A stretch of DNA of 64,000 nt from Artemia franciscana (lineage: Eukaryota > Arthropoda > Branchiopoda > Anostraca > Artemiidae), in assembly GCF_032884065.1 (NCBI RefSeq), contig NC_088873.1, forward strand, positions 34,855,600 to 34,919,599. The letters run 5' to 3'. The notes beneath the pieces were generated by a model that saw only the letters and a list, made by a program, of their open reading frames with translations, searched no databases and was not told the origin of the DNA. The position numbers were made by a program, and so were the translations under genes. Of the stretch, positions 47,130-59,413 are shown in pieces; position 1 is the first letter of the stretch, and every line of letters starts with the position of its first letter.

Positions 47130-49130
47130 AAATGAGTATTGTTTTAGACAATGTTACTGCGACTTAAAGCTGTCAAGAAATTTAGGTTGTAAATAATGAT
47201 GGTGTAAATAATTTTTGGTGTTCTTTGTCAGGTGCTGGAATGCAATAAGTCTATTCCACAGTTTAAACTGAGTTTTCGTTTTTCTTCACAAACTATTTGT
47301 GTTCTTACAACTCTAATGGTTAAGTGTTGCAAAAAAAAGTTTCGAAAACGTTGGATTTTGTCAGATAAAGCCTTCAATGGGAGAAGCCAATTACAGTGTA
47401 TTTCTTCAGTCTAAGATTACTTTTAGGTATCTTTTGATAGGTAAGTCATTGCAGAATTTTTAACATATCGTGCCGTTGGTATAAACCAGTGAAACGGATA
47501 AAAATGATTGATATACTCAACCCAGGGCAACTGGAAATGTTCAGCTCACCCTGAAATAACTAGAAATTTTTCCGGTGGTAGTGGGACAAGTCATCATCAG
47601 AGATTGACGAAGGAAAGGCTGGAGCCCAATTGAGGGGTAATTGGTGTTCTAAGCTTTGCAGAAGGATGTTAATAGGATTTGAAGATCATGTTAATTGTCG
47701 TGACAGTGGTGTTTAAGAGGACAACAATGACATAGAAGACGTTAACCATGATCATTAAGGTGTGATGGCTTTGGTGATCGTCGCGGGTGAAGAAAGTGAT
47801 GGCCATAATCGTGTTTGTAGTGACAAACAGGATGATGATTACGGTGTTTCGGCTTTAATGAATCTTGGGGAAATATACTTGGACGGATTTTTTCTTAGCC
47901 CCCTCTCTCTCAGTACTGAGACTTTTGCCCATAATTGTAGACACAACCGAGGGAAAAAATGGAAACTGTCGATTTTTCCCAGCTAACTCTGGGATATACC
48001 TATATTCAGAGGGACAGGGATGATCATCCCCCTAAAATTGAACTGAAGGGCCCCCATGAGTTCATTGAACCAATTCCAGCTGAAAACTCACCTTTCTTTT
48101 TTTTGATGTTACCATTATCATCCATCGTCGTCTTTGCAATGTTAACATTGCTGTTGTCATAATTCTCATTATCCATGCCCCTATGACTGCATATAAGAAG
48201 CTCTATCTGCCTACAACGTCCTTCCAGCCATCAGTACCTGATGATGAGTTGTCTCATGGTGTGCTTTCAAAGGAAACTATTCGGATTAATGAAAAAATAG
48301 AACATTTGCCCTCACCCTCCCCCCTGTGACTAGATATGGATACAGCTATGTTTCAAACCAAAATGTTGCTAAAGGAACTAAAATTTGTTTGTGAATTTGT
48401 CCTTTTGACAACAAACGACTAGCATATCGCCAAGTAATACTGTATAAATTTGGGTTAGGAATGAAAAGTGAAAAAAAAAGAAACATACCTCTCAGAACAT
48501 TTTTCTTTCAAAAAATTCAAAGCATAAAAATTACCCTGTTCAAACTGTTACTTTCTTAGGAAAGCTTCAATTTTGAGAAACTTGCTTAATATGTGAATCT
48601 ATTAAAAGTAATGTATTCTATATTGAAATAGTGAAAAAAAAACATGGACAGTATTTTTCTGCACATTAAATTAAAAAAACAACAACAAATAAAAGGTGAA
48701 GGCAAGAAGAAATCAAAAAACAAGAATGTCTAGTCACGTGCCTAGCAAATTTTGTTCTATTCAAATTTGTTACTTGGCCGTAATTCAAATATAAGTAAGA
48801 CATTCAGTAAAGAACAACAAATACAAACACAAAAAAAAACACTAATATTAATAAACTTCAACTGTCGCAACTGATCCACATAGGTCACAGAAGCTAGTAT
48901 AGTTGCTCTGATGAGAACAACAAAGCAACTGGATAAAATAATAAAAAATGGAAATTAAGTTAATTATACTGTTGTGAAATAATCCTTTTGTTTGCTACCA
49001 TCGACGTAATTTTCCTTGGTCTTGTATTTAATCTCATCCCCTGGTAATTTTGTAAAATCTTAATACCCCCATTAAATACAGGTTCATTTTTCAAAAGAAT
49101 GTTATAAATTAGTATTTAATTTTCTGTATC
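47130..49130. other. Derlin-1 3' flank and intergenic, nothing firm
   Basis: No canonical AATAAA is obvious right after the stop; AATAAG at about 47245 and 'gtaaataatgatgg' are weak alternatives, so the 3' end is not placed. The stretch 47690-48180 has GTG/ATG-rich open frames without recognisable similarity. No exon supported. Confidence 0.4.
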
Positions 49131-49274
49131 TAAGGCCGCATTCAGGAGGGGTGGAGGGGGGGTTATGTTCGTCTGACTAGTAAAACTTAACAAAAATTGA
49201 TTAAAAAAATTTGAGGTCTTTTTGTGTGCCCCTTCTCCCCCCCCCCCCACAAAAAAATCCTGGATACGGCCCTG
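49131..49274. mobile_element. 144-bp hAT-type MITE with 8-bp target duplication
   Basis: Left end TAAGGCCGCATTCAGGA, right end inverse CAGGGCCGTATCCAGGA. Flanks TCTGTATC (49123-49130) and TCTGTATT (49275-49282) agree at 7 of 8. A C-run lies inside at 49237-49249. Confidence 0.85.
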
Positions 49275-49324
49275 TCTGTATTCTTACTAATTGAAATATT
49301 AGCAAGCATATGTTTTTTCTATTA

Positions 49325-49555
49325 TTATTTCAATAGCCTCCCTCGCCCACTGAGTAAAATTAAAAATCCTCTTACTCTTCTGCGCTGAAGACGCGTCGCT
49401 TTGACACAGGCGACATCTTCGCTTCGTTTTTTGGTTTTCACCCTTACTCTTGTGCGTTGAAGACGTCTCGCTTTGATACAGGCGACATATTCGCTTCGTT
49501 CTTGGTTTTTATCTTCTCTATCTAATAGCCGTAGTCTCATTTGTTTGTTCTTCAT
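49325..49555 (-). repeat. 73-bp tandem duplication encoding a basic repeat, possibly a transposon protein fragment
   Basis: On the minus strand two units read ERSEYVACIKARRLQRTRVR and KRSEDVACVKATRLQRRRVR. Arg/Lys-rich heptad-like repeats of this style occur near the N terminus of some Helitron or Pif1-like proteins in arthropods, but the match is loose. It has no start or domain of its own and is not called as a gene. Confidence 0.4.
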
Positions 49556-49584
49556 TGAGTTTTCTCTCTTTGTTGTTATTAAAT

Positions 49585-50660
49585 AAAAAAAACAAGTTTT
49601 TTGAAATGAAAGTAAGGAGCGACATTAAAACTTAAAACGAACAGAAATTACGAACGGGTGATCGTAATTTCAAACATGCATCAAAATGGAGCGACCCGGC
49701 TCAATAGTAACCAAAACTCTAAAAAATGGAATTTTGATACCAATAGCTACATCAAAAGAATCGCATTTTAATGCTGGTTTTAAATATATAAGTTTCATCA
49801 AGTTTAGAAGTTTCGAGCTCCTATCTACAAAAATGTGGAATTTTGCATTTTTAGCCAGTAGGCAGATCACGGATGCGTGTTTTTTTTTTTTTTTTTTTTT
49901 TTTTTTCCCAGGGGTGATCGTATCGACCCAGTTGTCCTAGAATGTTGCAAGAGGACTCATTCTAACGGAAATAAAAAGTTCTAGTTCCCTTTTTAAGTGA
50001 CCAAAAAAATTGGAGGGCACCTAGGCCCCCTCCCACGCTAATTATTTTACCAAAGTCAACCGATAAACATTCAGAGATAGCCATTTTATTCAGCGTAGTC
50101 GAAAAACCTTATAACTATGTCTTTGGGGACAACTTACTCCCCCACAGTCCCCGTGGGAGGGGCAACAAGTTACAAACTTTGACCTGTGCTTACATATAGT
50201 AATGGTTATTGGGAAGTATACAGGCGTTTTCAGGAGGATTTTTTTGATTTGGGGGAGGGGCTGAGAAGAGGGGGATATGCTGGGGGAACTTTCCTTCGAG
50301 AATTTGTAATGGGGGAAGAAAATTTCCATGAAGGGAGAGCAGGATTTACTAGCATTATTTAAAAAAAAAACAATTAAAAAATAAAAGTGAAAAAGCTTTT
50401 TCAGCTGGAAGTAAGGAACAGCAATAAAACTTAAAACAAACATAAATTATTACCCATATGAGGGGCTCACCTCCTCCTAATACCTCGCTCTTTACGCTAA
50501 AGTATTTTCAGTAATTTCAACTACTTATTCTACGGCTTTTGTGATTCAGGGGGTCATTCTTAATGAATTGGGATAAAATTTAAGCTTTAGTGTAAAGAGC
50601 GAGGTACTGACGATGGGGCGAATCCCCTCATATATGTAATAAAAACATGAGAATACAAAA
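49585..50660 (-). repeat. family B/foldback composite, inverted copy
   Basis: On the minus strand it is collinear with 5850-6990: 'gtaataatttatgtttgttt', 'tgacatag'-like text, 'cctaggtgccctccaatttt' and 'gagtcctcttgcaacattct', ending at GGTCGCTCCATTTTGATGC near 49680. The plus side shows the foldback arm 'gaaagtaaggagcgacatta' at 49608. A T homopolymer lies at 49880-49905. Open frames here are repeat text. Confidence 0.7.
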
Positions 50661-50960
50661 GTTCTTTACGTAAGCTAATTTATAATTTACGTAAATCTTT
50701 TACCAATTAAAAGATACGTAAGAAATTAAAAGCTCTAGTTGCCTTTTTAACTAACCAAAAAATCAAGGGGCAACTAGGCTTCGTCCCCCGCTCTTTTTTT
50801 CTCAAAATCATTCGATCAAAATTATGAGAAAGCCATTGAGCCAAAAAAAAAAAAAAAAATATGCAAATTTCGTTTTGATTATTCCTCTGCGGAGAGCCAA
50901 AACAAAACATGCATTGATTCAAAAACGTTCAGAAATTAAATAAAAAAAACAAGTTTTTTT

Positions 50961-51168
50961 AACTGAAAGTAAGGAGCGACATTAAAACTTAAAACGCACA
51001 GAAATTACTTCGTATATGAAAGAGGCTGCTTCCTCATCAACGCCCCGCTCTTTACGCTAAAGTTTTTTACTGTTTTAAAAAGAAGAATTGAGAGAAAGAG
51101 TCAAACTTTAGCCTAAAGAGGGGGGTGTTGATGAGGAAGCAGCCTCTTTCATATACGAAGTAATTTAC
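50961..51168. repeat. foldback repeat, fourth copy
   Basis: Arms share 'ttacttcgtatatgaaagag', 'ctgcttcctcatcaacgccc', 'cgctctttacgctaaagttt' and complements ('gaggaagcagcctctttcat', 'tatacgaagtaattt'), with a loop near 51065. The right arm lacks the outermost 40 bp present at the left. Confidence 0.82.
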
Positions 51169-52128
51169 AAAGCATGAGCTATATTTTGATTAATCCTATA
51201 TAGTTTCTAATAAGGTTCGTGTAGTATTTTGGGTTAGATTTTTAAAGTAACATACTAGAGCGTTTTCTTAAATACGTTCGGAGACAAAGCAGGCAAAGCA
51301 AGACAATGCAAGGCAACAGGACAACAAAAGAAAGAAAAAATTAGAATTCCAAGTACTGACCTTTCTTTATTATAGCTTTCTTAGGCAAAATTGGTTGAGA
51401 GGAAACAATTTTCAAATCCGCTTAGTTGCTAAGAAAAAAACGAAGAAGAAAAAAAAAAATCAGAAGCGCGAAGTCTTTTTCTGAAAAAGCCTCATTGAAA
51501 TCACGGCTCAAATAAGATTTTTTTTTTGCAAAATTATCATTTTCTTTTTTGCTGTGGATAGCTTCGTTTTTTTTTCCATGTCCTTATTCTCCCGTACTGT
51601 CAAATAAAGACGGTTCAGAAACTTACATATCTTTACGATATTTTTACATATTATTTCTCCTTATTTGAGTTCCAGCAATTTCAATTTAAGAAACTCATTT
51701 ATCGACAGCATGAGAAAATATAAGAAAACGTGGTAGTTTGCAGCCAGTTGAAAAGCAGAATAAATTTCAAAAGCAAAGGCAATTTTCACATTCAGCCGTG
51801 TCTTCAATAAAGTTTTTCAGGCAAAGCTGGTGTACTTTTTTAATTTTTCAGGGCAACTACAATGAAAAGGCCTTAACTAATTATGGTGTTTGAAATGGAA
51901 AAAGGAAAAATTATGAACTTGTATAAAGCTAATAGATTGGTATTATGTGAATTTTTTTTAGGTAATTGGGGGACCACTGTTAGTTGATGGGTTGAAAATT
52001 GAAATTTGGATTGAATCAAATTTTGAATGAGGGTATATTTATTTCACGTCTACTGGACTGCCCTTCTAAAGAGCCTTTTATCAGGCACTTGACAAGATCA
52101 AGATCAGTATACTGTAAATACTTAGTTC

Positions 52129-52131
<3 letters not shown>
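51169..52131. other. intergenic, nothing recognised
   Basis: AT-rich with poly-A/T patches. No exon seen. Confidence 0.5.

Positions 52132-52178
<47 letters not shown>
52132..52178. repeat. poly(A) run, 47 bp
   Basis: Uninterrupted A homopolymer followed by short AAGC repeats. It could be the tail of a retroposed sequence on the plus strand, but no source gene is visible just upstream. Confidence 0.95.
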
Positions 52179-52183
<5 letters not shown>

Positions 52184-52239
52184 CAAGTAAGCAAGTTCTA
52201 TGGACCTATCAAAATAGAGCGGTAGTAGGCCTTAAAAAA

Positions 52240-53235
52240 TTTTGTCAAAGATTGAGCAAAGCACTAGGTATCAGTCAAGAGCCCTGTTGCTATATCAAGC
52301 ATTGTTAACATTAAAGAGCTACAAAAAGAAAGTGGAACAAAACTTGAATTGGCTCTCACTACGTTTGTTACTAAAGAGAACCCGTCCATCAGCAATATGG
52401 ACACCCCGCCAGAGATATTCAAACAACATGCACGATTCGTAAGGTGTTCAACTTATGGTGTGCTGACACCTTCCCTCCCCCCCACGGCAAAATAAAGTTT
52501 AACATTCTATTTTTCACTGATTTTATTTTCTTTGGCCATATTGAATGGAAATTTGGCCAAAAATGGCCAAATGGAATGGAAATTTGGCCAAAAATGGCCA
52601 AATGGAATGGAACTACAATTAGTGTTACAAGGATTGTAGACAGGCAGATACACAAAAGAAATGTCTCAGCCGAAAGCACAGAACAATTTTAAAGAATTAA
52701 CATATTCATTTTCTGGATTGAAAGTATAAAACTTTATAGAAGAACGTCTCTTAAAGCACAAGAATATTTTAAAAGGGTTTCACTGTTTGCTTCACACTTA
52801 TCCACAGAATAGTAAAGAAAGTAAAGAGATGAAAGAGCCATTTTTGAAGTTGTTCGAAATTTATGAAGAAGATTTGGAAAACAACACCTTAAACGTTTGA
52901 TGGAGGAAAGAAAAATTTGGCAAAAATTTCTCTAACGGAACAAGGCACACCATGTCAATGCAACTGATTGTCTAAATATTTGTGGCAAAGCAATCTCTCC
53001 GAACATCCATATCTTACTTGATATTTTAATCACTATACCTGTGTCGACCAGCAAAACAGAGCGCTCCTTTTACACTTCAGAGAATCAAGACACCTAAGAA
53101 AAGTGACGTCTGAAAGTAGGCTAAATGGCTTTGCCAATCTCAATGTCCACAGGGAAATTCTAGTTGACACAGACAGTGTATATATCCATACTGACGAAGA
53201 CTCAATTTTGTTTTGTAAGACAGCTAATATAGGAA
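52240..53235 (+). pseudogene. hAT transposase relic (plus strand), frameshifted
   Basis: Scattered pieces appear in order: ELQKESGTKLELAL at 52310; VTRIVDRQIHKRNVSAEST at 52620, matching the P-R-x-x-x-R-Q-x-x-R block of one hAT group; FLKLFEIYEEDLENN at 52840; and the hATC domain ISPNIHILLDILITIPVST then KTERSF at 53010-53075, continuing in another frame with ESRLNGFANLNVHREIL. Stops and shifts break it in several places, and a repeat-containing insert (about 52445-52610, two copies of a 'ggaatggaaatttggcc' unit) interrupts it. Terminal repeats not found. Confidence 0.82.
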
Positions 53236-55564
53236 GATTGTGTCAGAATAAAACGTAAAATCGTATTTAATCTGCTGGGTTTTATCAATCATTCTTATAG
53301 TCCCTACTCGAAACTTGCATCCAAAGAGCTAAAATAAACTTTAAGTAATGCCTTAAATTACCGGTTTTTCTGAGGATTTTTGAACTTTTTTGTTGATTAG
53401 CCCGCACTAGACATCACCACGCTTACTTACGGCAACTTACGTTCATTCTAAGCTTGCTTTCATTCACTCTTTTCATTTTTCTTCATTTTAAACTTCCTTG
53501 TCTTATGGATTTCTGCTTGATTTATCAAAATTATTTTGCTCAAACTAAGAGTTTATGCAAAATCTTTTGGATTTTACTTTTTGGTTCTCATTTGGTTTGA
53601 ACCTTTTTGCTTTTTATGCAAAACTTCCTGTTTTCAATAATATAATTCAAAAGAGGCCATTAACCATTTTTATTTAAAGGGCAGGTAATAATCTTGTCAA
53701 CAGAAAAAAAATCGGCTTATGTAATTTAAAATGCATTATGGTGCAAATATTAAATATTAGTGGAGAACACTTTCTTTTTGATTTTTTCAACTTTTATCAT
53801 GACCACATTTATGGACAAGCAGGGCTTTACCGTATGCAAGCTGCAATACATTAAAACAGATTGGACTAATTGACAGTGTTTTCAGATCGACGCTGTTTTG
53901 AGGTAAAGAATTCTCTAGACTTTTTTACTGATACTGACAAATGTCCTTAGAAATGGAGACACAACCTAGGTTTCCCGGTACCCACAGGTATATCTTGTGG
54001 AGACAGAAAAGTTATCTATTGCCAAGAGGGTCAGTTTCCAAAAATCAAAGACAGAGAGAACACACAAAAAAATCAGTTAGTCAGTCAAAGACCGTCCAAC
54101 ACCCTGGTTTCATCTTTGGAGGTAAAGCTATAAAGAATATTGATTAATCCCATCTCCTCAAAAATATATTTTCACCATCCATTCACCCAGTAGATATTCT
54201 CGAATGGGTTTGTTCCTTCTGGGCAAGAAAGCATGGTGAAATTATACCTTCTATGGACACAATGCCATCCATCTCAATTATACTTCTCTGCAAATTTTTA
54301 CACAAACCTTGTTCCCAAAAATGAATGCCCGTGTTCTGCAGAGCTCATAGAAAGCTGTTTATACTCCTCCAAAGGATTAATAATACGGCTTCTAGAGATA
54401 TAACAGGGTGTCAATGGATATTCTTCTGAGTACCCATCATTCTTACTAGCTATATACTAGTATCACCGTTACGGTAGGTAAAGAAACACCTCACAAGGGA
54501 TAGTCCATTCCTATGTTTAGACAGCCAGATTGCACTAAAGTCATTACTAAAAAAAATACTACTGTTGCCAACAATCTGTGAAAAAAGGTTGAGCCTTATA
54601 TCTCGAATCGGCAAAAAAATTGTTAAAAAGGGTATTTTCAATTACAACAGCAGAAAGAACTCGTTTCCCAAAGAGCAAGCTTATGAAAAATGCTGTTGCA
54701 CATATGCTATAAATAATTAACGCTTCATGCTATAACCTCTTTTGTTCTAGAGTTACTTTCGATTTACAATCAACTCAAAATCTATTATAACCAAATTTTC
54801 ATGAGTTTTAGAGACCGAAAGCGTTAAGTACAGGTCTCCCCCACAATCAAAAGTATAACGTCTTTTCAACAATCGAAGGTTTAAAAGGCGTTTTATATTT
54901 TTTTTTGCTAATCTTCAACATTTTGTAAAATGTCATAAAATATATGCCATATTTCCACGACCTTACTGCATAGTTCTTTTGAAGGACGATAAAAATTCTT
55001 CTTCAATAATTTTATCAGGTTCTTAAAAGTTTCCTCTAGGCTTCTCATACAAGCCTAGATACTCATGAAAACGCCCAAAGGTTTTTTGGGGTTAGGATGC
55101 TCATCCCTAGACCAGAAGCTATCGTCAACGCAAAAGTACTGTATACACTGTTATTTGATTTAAAAATTCAATGCATGAAAAAAATGCATTTTCGCGAAAG
55201 AAAAGACACAATTTTAGAGATCAGAGCGGGCATAAGTCGAATCCTCTAAGTTAACAATCTTAAACCAGACTAAATTGAATGAAGAAATCTGGCACAAAAA
55301 GAAACGGAAAAGGCCATTAATATGAGTTGTGCAACCCTCATTTAACTCCCCAAAACAGTAGCATTGCCTCTTCAATGAATACGCAATATATTTTCAATTG
55401 AAATTATACTGTACCCGATGGTCAATATATTTGAAAGAATGAATTATTTTCGTCATTTTATGATTATTATTACTTCGCCATTAGTAAGCATATAGATACA
55501 GTAAACCCTGGCATTGGGGTTTTTGGACAAGCAAGATCCCCTTTCCTACTTTTATCAGGTTCAC
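53236..55564. other. intergenic, nothing recognised
   Basis: AT-rich sequence with no supported exon. Open frame 53941-54147 (Met, Gln, Arg-rich) has no recognisable domain and no good splice context. Confidence 0.45.
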
Positions 55565-55722
55565 TCTATATATATAAAAAAGTCCTAGCTACATTTTTTA
55601 AGTTTAGCATTAATCCGCAAATACAAAATGGCGGGCCCAAAATAAATCTGTCGAAACTGTTTTTGAAACTTAACCACAATATCACTTTTCCTTCATGGCA
55701 TCCCCTTCTTAAAAGGGGATGC
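55565..55722 (+). mobile_element. possible short Helitron-like remnant
   Basis: Starts TCTATATATATAAAAAAG, like the 5' ends of the Helitrons in intron 3, and contains a perfect hairpin GCATCCCCTT-cttaa-AAGGGGATGC at 55698-55722. No CTAG/CTRR end follows the hairpin within the expected distance, so this is only suggestive. Confidence 0.3.
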
Positions 55723-56749
55723 TTAAAGTTGAAAGTATACAATAGTTTTTCGTGTATAGTAAGTGCTCTTCATAAATTGTTTTGATAAACATAGTTATGT
55801 ATTTATTTTAATTTTCTCTATCTTGTACTCCATCCCTATGAACTATCCCTAGCTCTAAGAACAACAAGCAGTTTGCAAGAATACAAAGAAACAATATTTT
55901 ATTGATTAAATTTATATTAAAATATAAAATAAAAAAACGTTGTTGTATGTTGAGTCAGGAAGAGGTTCTTTGGCAGGAGCAGAGGCCACATAATTGCACA
56001 GTTTCAATGAGCAGTAAATTCGTTAGGTGAAGGATGAGCAAAAAATTGAAGCAAAATTGATTAAATTTTTTTGAGGGTTCTATTTTTTTAGTAAAATATA
56101 AAAGGGGAGCAAAAAAAAATAAACGCGAATTTTACTGAGATTCTATTTAACTTGAGGTTTAGAACCCTTGTTTTTTTTTTTTTATTTAAACTTTAAAATT
56201 ATAAGAAACCAGTTCTGCTGCACTGTCTTTTTATGTAAAAATAAGCGTCTATACACAAAAAGACGAATGCAACAGAAAACAGGCTTATACAGAGTTCCGA
56301 AATTTACTGCCCAGCTGCTTCATTATCTAGAAAAGAAAAGAAAAGTCAATCATTTGCAGACAATAGACAATAAATATTTCCGAACTAAAAAATTTATAAA
56401 AGGATAAATTTTGAAGACTGGCTAAATACATTACAAAAGCGAAAACCTCAAGCCCATGTGAAGAAAACCTTTTTTCTTCACATGTAATTATGCTTGCTAT
56501 TAATAAATCCTTTTGTGATAAAGGAAAAGCACAGATACAAATATGTTCCTTAATACTGAATTAGTCAATACAAGATAAATGCTAAACGTGAAAATGAGCA
56601 CTAATTAAGGAGGGGCGGGGTAGCATGGATTAGTTTTTGGCGGAAAAGAAATTTTCTGGGCAAAAACTTTCATGGGTAGATAAGGTGTGATTTAAAAATT
56701 TAAATTTTCTAAGAGCCCCACGGAGATAAAACCATCGAATAAGTGATGA

Positions 56750-56751
<2 letters not shown>
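55723..56751. other. intergenic, nothing recognised
   Basis: AT-rich. Open frame 56168-56407 is Lys/Phe-rich and unrecognised. Confidence 0.45.

Positions 56752-56833
<82 letters not shown>
56752..56833. repeat. (AT)n microsatellite
   Basis: An uninterrupted AT array of about 82 bp. Confidence 0.98.
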
Positions 56834-56836
<3 letters not shown>

Positions 56837-57389
56837 GCTAAGCGTATTTTACTTATTATCAATTTTGGTACCCCTTTTATTGAAATCCTTTGAAATCCAA
56901 TTTAGTCAGGTCTTGTGGGATAGTGAGAAGGGTGGTGAACTGTATGAGAGTCAGGAAGGTGTAATACGTGTAACAAGGTCGTAAGAAAGACACATTTGCA
57001 CTATCAAGAACGGCTCAGGAGCGACTAAGGCCCAGCAGCCATGGGGCAACTGTTTTGAGACTATAATTGCTAACTGATTGCGCATGCAACTGTTGTGTAA
57101 CAATGGCCTTGAGGAAGTGAGGTCCAACCCACGAGGCAATCCAGATGTTGCTGGTTTCCAATCAGTCTAAAACCGGTTCCGAATGAGACCCCAGTCATGG
57201 TCACAGTTGCGTTGCAGTGCTGTCCCAGACATTTTCGGGAGCTACCGCGTTGATATTGTCCAATTATTTTGGCTCTCAACATGTCAGACCAGGAATTAAA
57301 CATGAAAGTAGACTAATATCATGATTGTCAAAATGGCTAGTAATACAATAACTGAGCAGCTAGGGGTTTTAAGTTTAAACTTTAAGGAG
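56834..57389. other. intergenic, nothing recognised
   Basis: A moderately GC-rich stretch (56930-57290) carries minus-strand open frames (56951-57139, 57070-57303) without a known domain or splice logic. Confidence 0.4.
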
Positions 57390-59080
57390 AAGGTTGAGAA
57401 GAAAATCGAACTGAATCATAAGAATATATGTACATCCAGGTAGTCAAAAGAGCACAACTCCAATATCTTAGTAATTTTTAAGGGTATTAAGTTGGAACCT
57501 TCAATCATTGGTGAGGAGGGTGTCGAACAAAATCAAAGTATACTATATACACCTAAGTAGTCGAAAGGGCGCGTCTGCAAAATATCAAGAGCGGCTAAGA
57601 GTATTTAGTAGAAGCTTTCAGAGGATGCTGGGGGAGGATTCTAAACTAAATCGAAAGACACTATGTGCATCCATTTCGTCAAAATGATGAACCTATAATA
57701 TAACAAGAATCGCTTAAAGTATAAAGCAGAAAAATTCGGTGCATGTTGAGATAAATCCCGAAGAAATTGTCAAAAGACAGTATCCGCAACATGTCACGAA
57801 CAGCTTTTGATATCAAGTTTAACTTTCAAGGAATGATCTGAGAGCAAATTGAATTCAACGATAAGATACTACCTGCATTCAGGTTGAAAAAAGGGCATAT
57901 CAAAAATATCTCAGCAACTTCCTAGCGTATTAAGGCGACTTTTAGATAATGGTACAGATGCTACTGATCAAAATCAAAACGCACAATGGCATCAAAGTTG
58001 CCAAAAAGACATATTGGCAGTATCTCAGGAAGTTCCATGGACCACAGTAGAAACCTTCAGGGAATAAACATTGCACAACAAAGTCAAAAGCAACTGTGAA
58101 CATAAAAGTAAAAAAAGGGCGCATTTATAACATTTCAAGAACAACTAACAGTATTAAGTAAAAATTTCGAGTGAATGTCGAGAGGTATATTGAACTAATT
58201 CAGGAGACATTGAATGCATTATGAATGTCAATGTGGCATATGTGCAATAACTCAGCAACATTTAAGAATATTAAGTGGGAACTTTCACCGAAAGTTGAGA
58301 GAAATGTTAAACTAAATCAAAAAACACTCTGTCTTGAGGGAATGCCGAATGGGATCAAACAGTTCGTGGTAACGAACTGTAGTAAGGAGCGATCCAGCTC
58401 AATAGTAACCAAAACCCTAAAAAATTTAATTTTGATATCAATAGCTACATCAAAAGAATCGCATTTTAATGCTGATTTTAAATATATAAATTTCATCAAG
58501 TTTAGTCTTACCCGTCAAAAGTTACGAGCCTGAGAAAATTTGCCTTATTTAGGAAAAAAGGGGGAAACGCCTCCTAAAAGTAGTAGGACCTTAACAAAAA
58601 TGACACCATCAGATTCAGCGTATCAGAGAACCCTACTGTAGAAGTTTCAAGCTCCTATTTACAAAAATGTGGAATTTTGTATTTTTTCCTCCTTTTGATT
58701 CTTTGACACAACTCTACTTTTTAAAACAATAAAAAACTTTAGCGTAAGGAGCGGGGTGTCGAGGAGGAAAAGCCCCTTTCATATACGGAGTAATTTCTGT
58801 TCGTTTTAAGTTTTAATGTCGCTCCTTACTTTCATTTCAAAAAACTTGTTCTTTTATTTAATATTGAACTAAATCGGTGAACTGTATGCATCCAGGGTGT
58901 CAAAATGGTTCATCTGCAATACGGCAGGAACGGCTAAGATATTTGAAACTTTTGTAAATACTGAAGGTGATGTTGAGCTAGATCAAATGACACTATCTCC
59001 ATCCAGGATATCAGAATAAGACGTCTTTAAGTTCATATACGGTTAATGGTATAGATTAACGCCTTAAGCGACCTAGCTGA
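57390..59080 (+). repeat. degenerate tandem array, about 115-120 bp unit, interrupted by a foldback-family insertion
   Basis: Units carry variants of 'tatctgcaatatctcaagaa', 'cggctaagagtattaagt', 'aaactttcagggaatgttga', 'gaactaaatcgaaagacact' and 'atgcatccaggtagtcaaaa'. About 10 units are seen at 57390-58345, and the pattern resumes at 58865-59080. Divergence is high (an old array). The open frames on it are artefacts. Confidence 0.7.
58350..58862 (+). mobile_element. foldback/family B insertion inside the tandem array
   Basis: Begins with the palindrome CAGTTCGTGGTAACGAACTG, continues 'agtaaggagcgatccagctc', 'aaaagaatcgcattttaatg', 'tatcagagaaccctactgta', and ends with the foldback arm 'taatttctgttcgttttaag' and 'gtcgctccttactttcattt'. 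Array units flank it on both sides, so it inserted after the array formed. Confidence 0.8.
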
Positions 59081-59273
59081 ATCTGTGAGGGAATATTGGA
59101 CGGAAAGGACAAATAGATACTAAATTTTGATTTGTTGACCGAAGGGAGCTCATCAGCGACAAAGAATGTTTGAAAAAAAAAATGGTTGTATTGATTCTTA
59201 GTTTGAAAGTGTGTGTTATTAGTGTGTTATATTCTTAGTGTGATCTCTTTTATTGATCTCATTAAAATTTCAG

Positions 59274-59413
59274 GCCGTGAAGACACCTCAATAAAAGTTT
59301 CAGAACCAAGGGAATCGCAACTGGAAACAAATCTTGTCAGGGATTCTTCCTCTCCTTTTTTTTTACAACAAATTGGAGCTATATTAGCTAATATACTAGC
59401 TCAAAATGCATAA
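59274..59413 (+). CDS. probable 3'-terminal coding exon, unknown gene
   Basis: Acceptor tattgatctcattaaaatttcag ends at 59273. Entering in phase 1 (two bases finish the first codon) it reads REDTSIKVSEPRESQLETN, LVRDSSSPFFLQQIGAILA, NILAQNA and stop TAA (59411-59413). It looks coding: polar, then a short hydrophobic end. No in-phase donor was found before the stop, and it does not join the exon at 60944 in phase. Upstream exons were not found. I recognise no family. Confidence 0.45.

Noticed and set aside
57070-58124. Minus-strand frames near the degenerate array
   Set aside because: One is in unremarkable spacer and the other in the tandem array; no domain in either.
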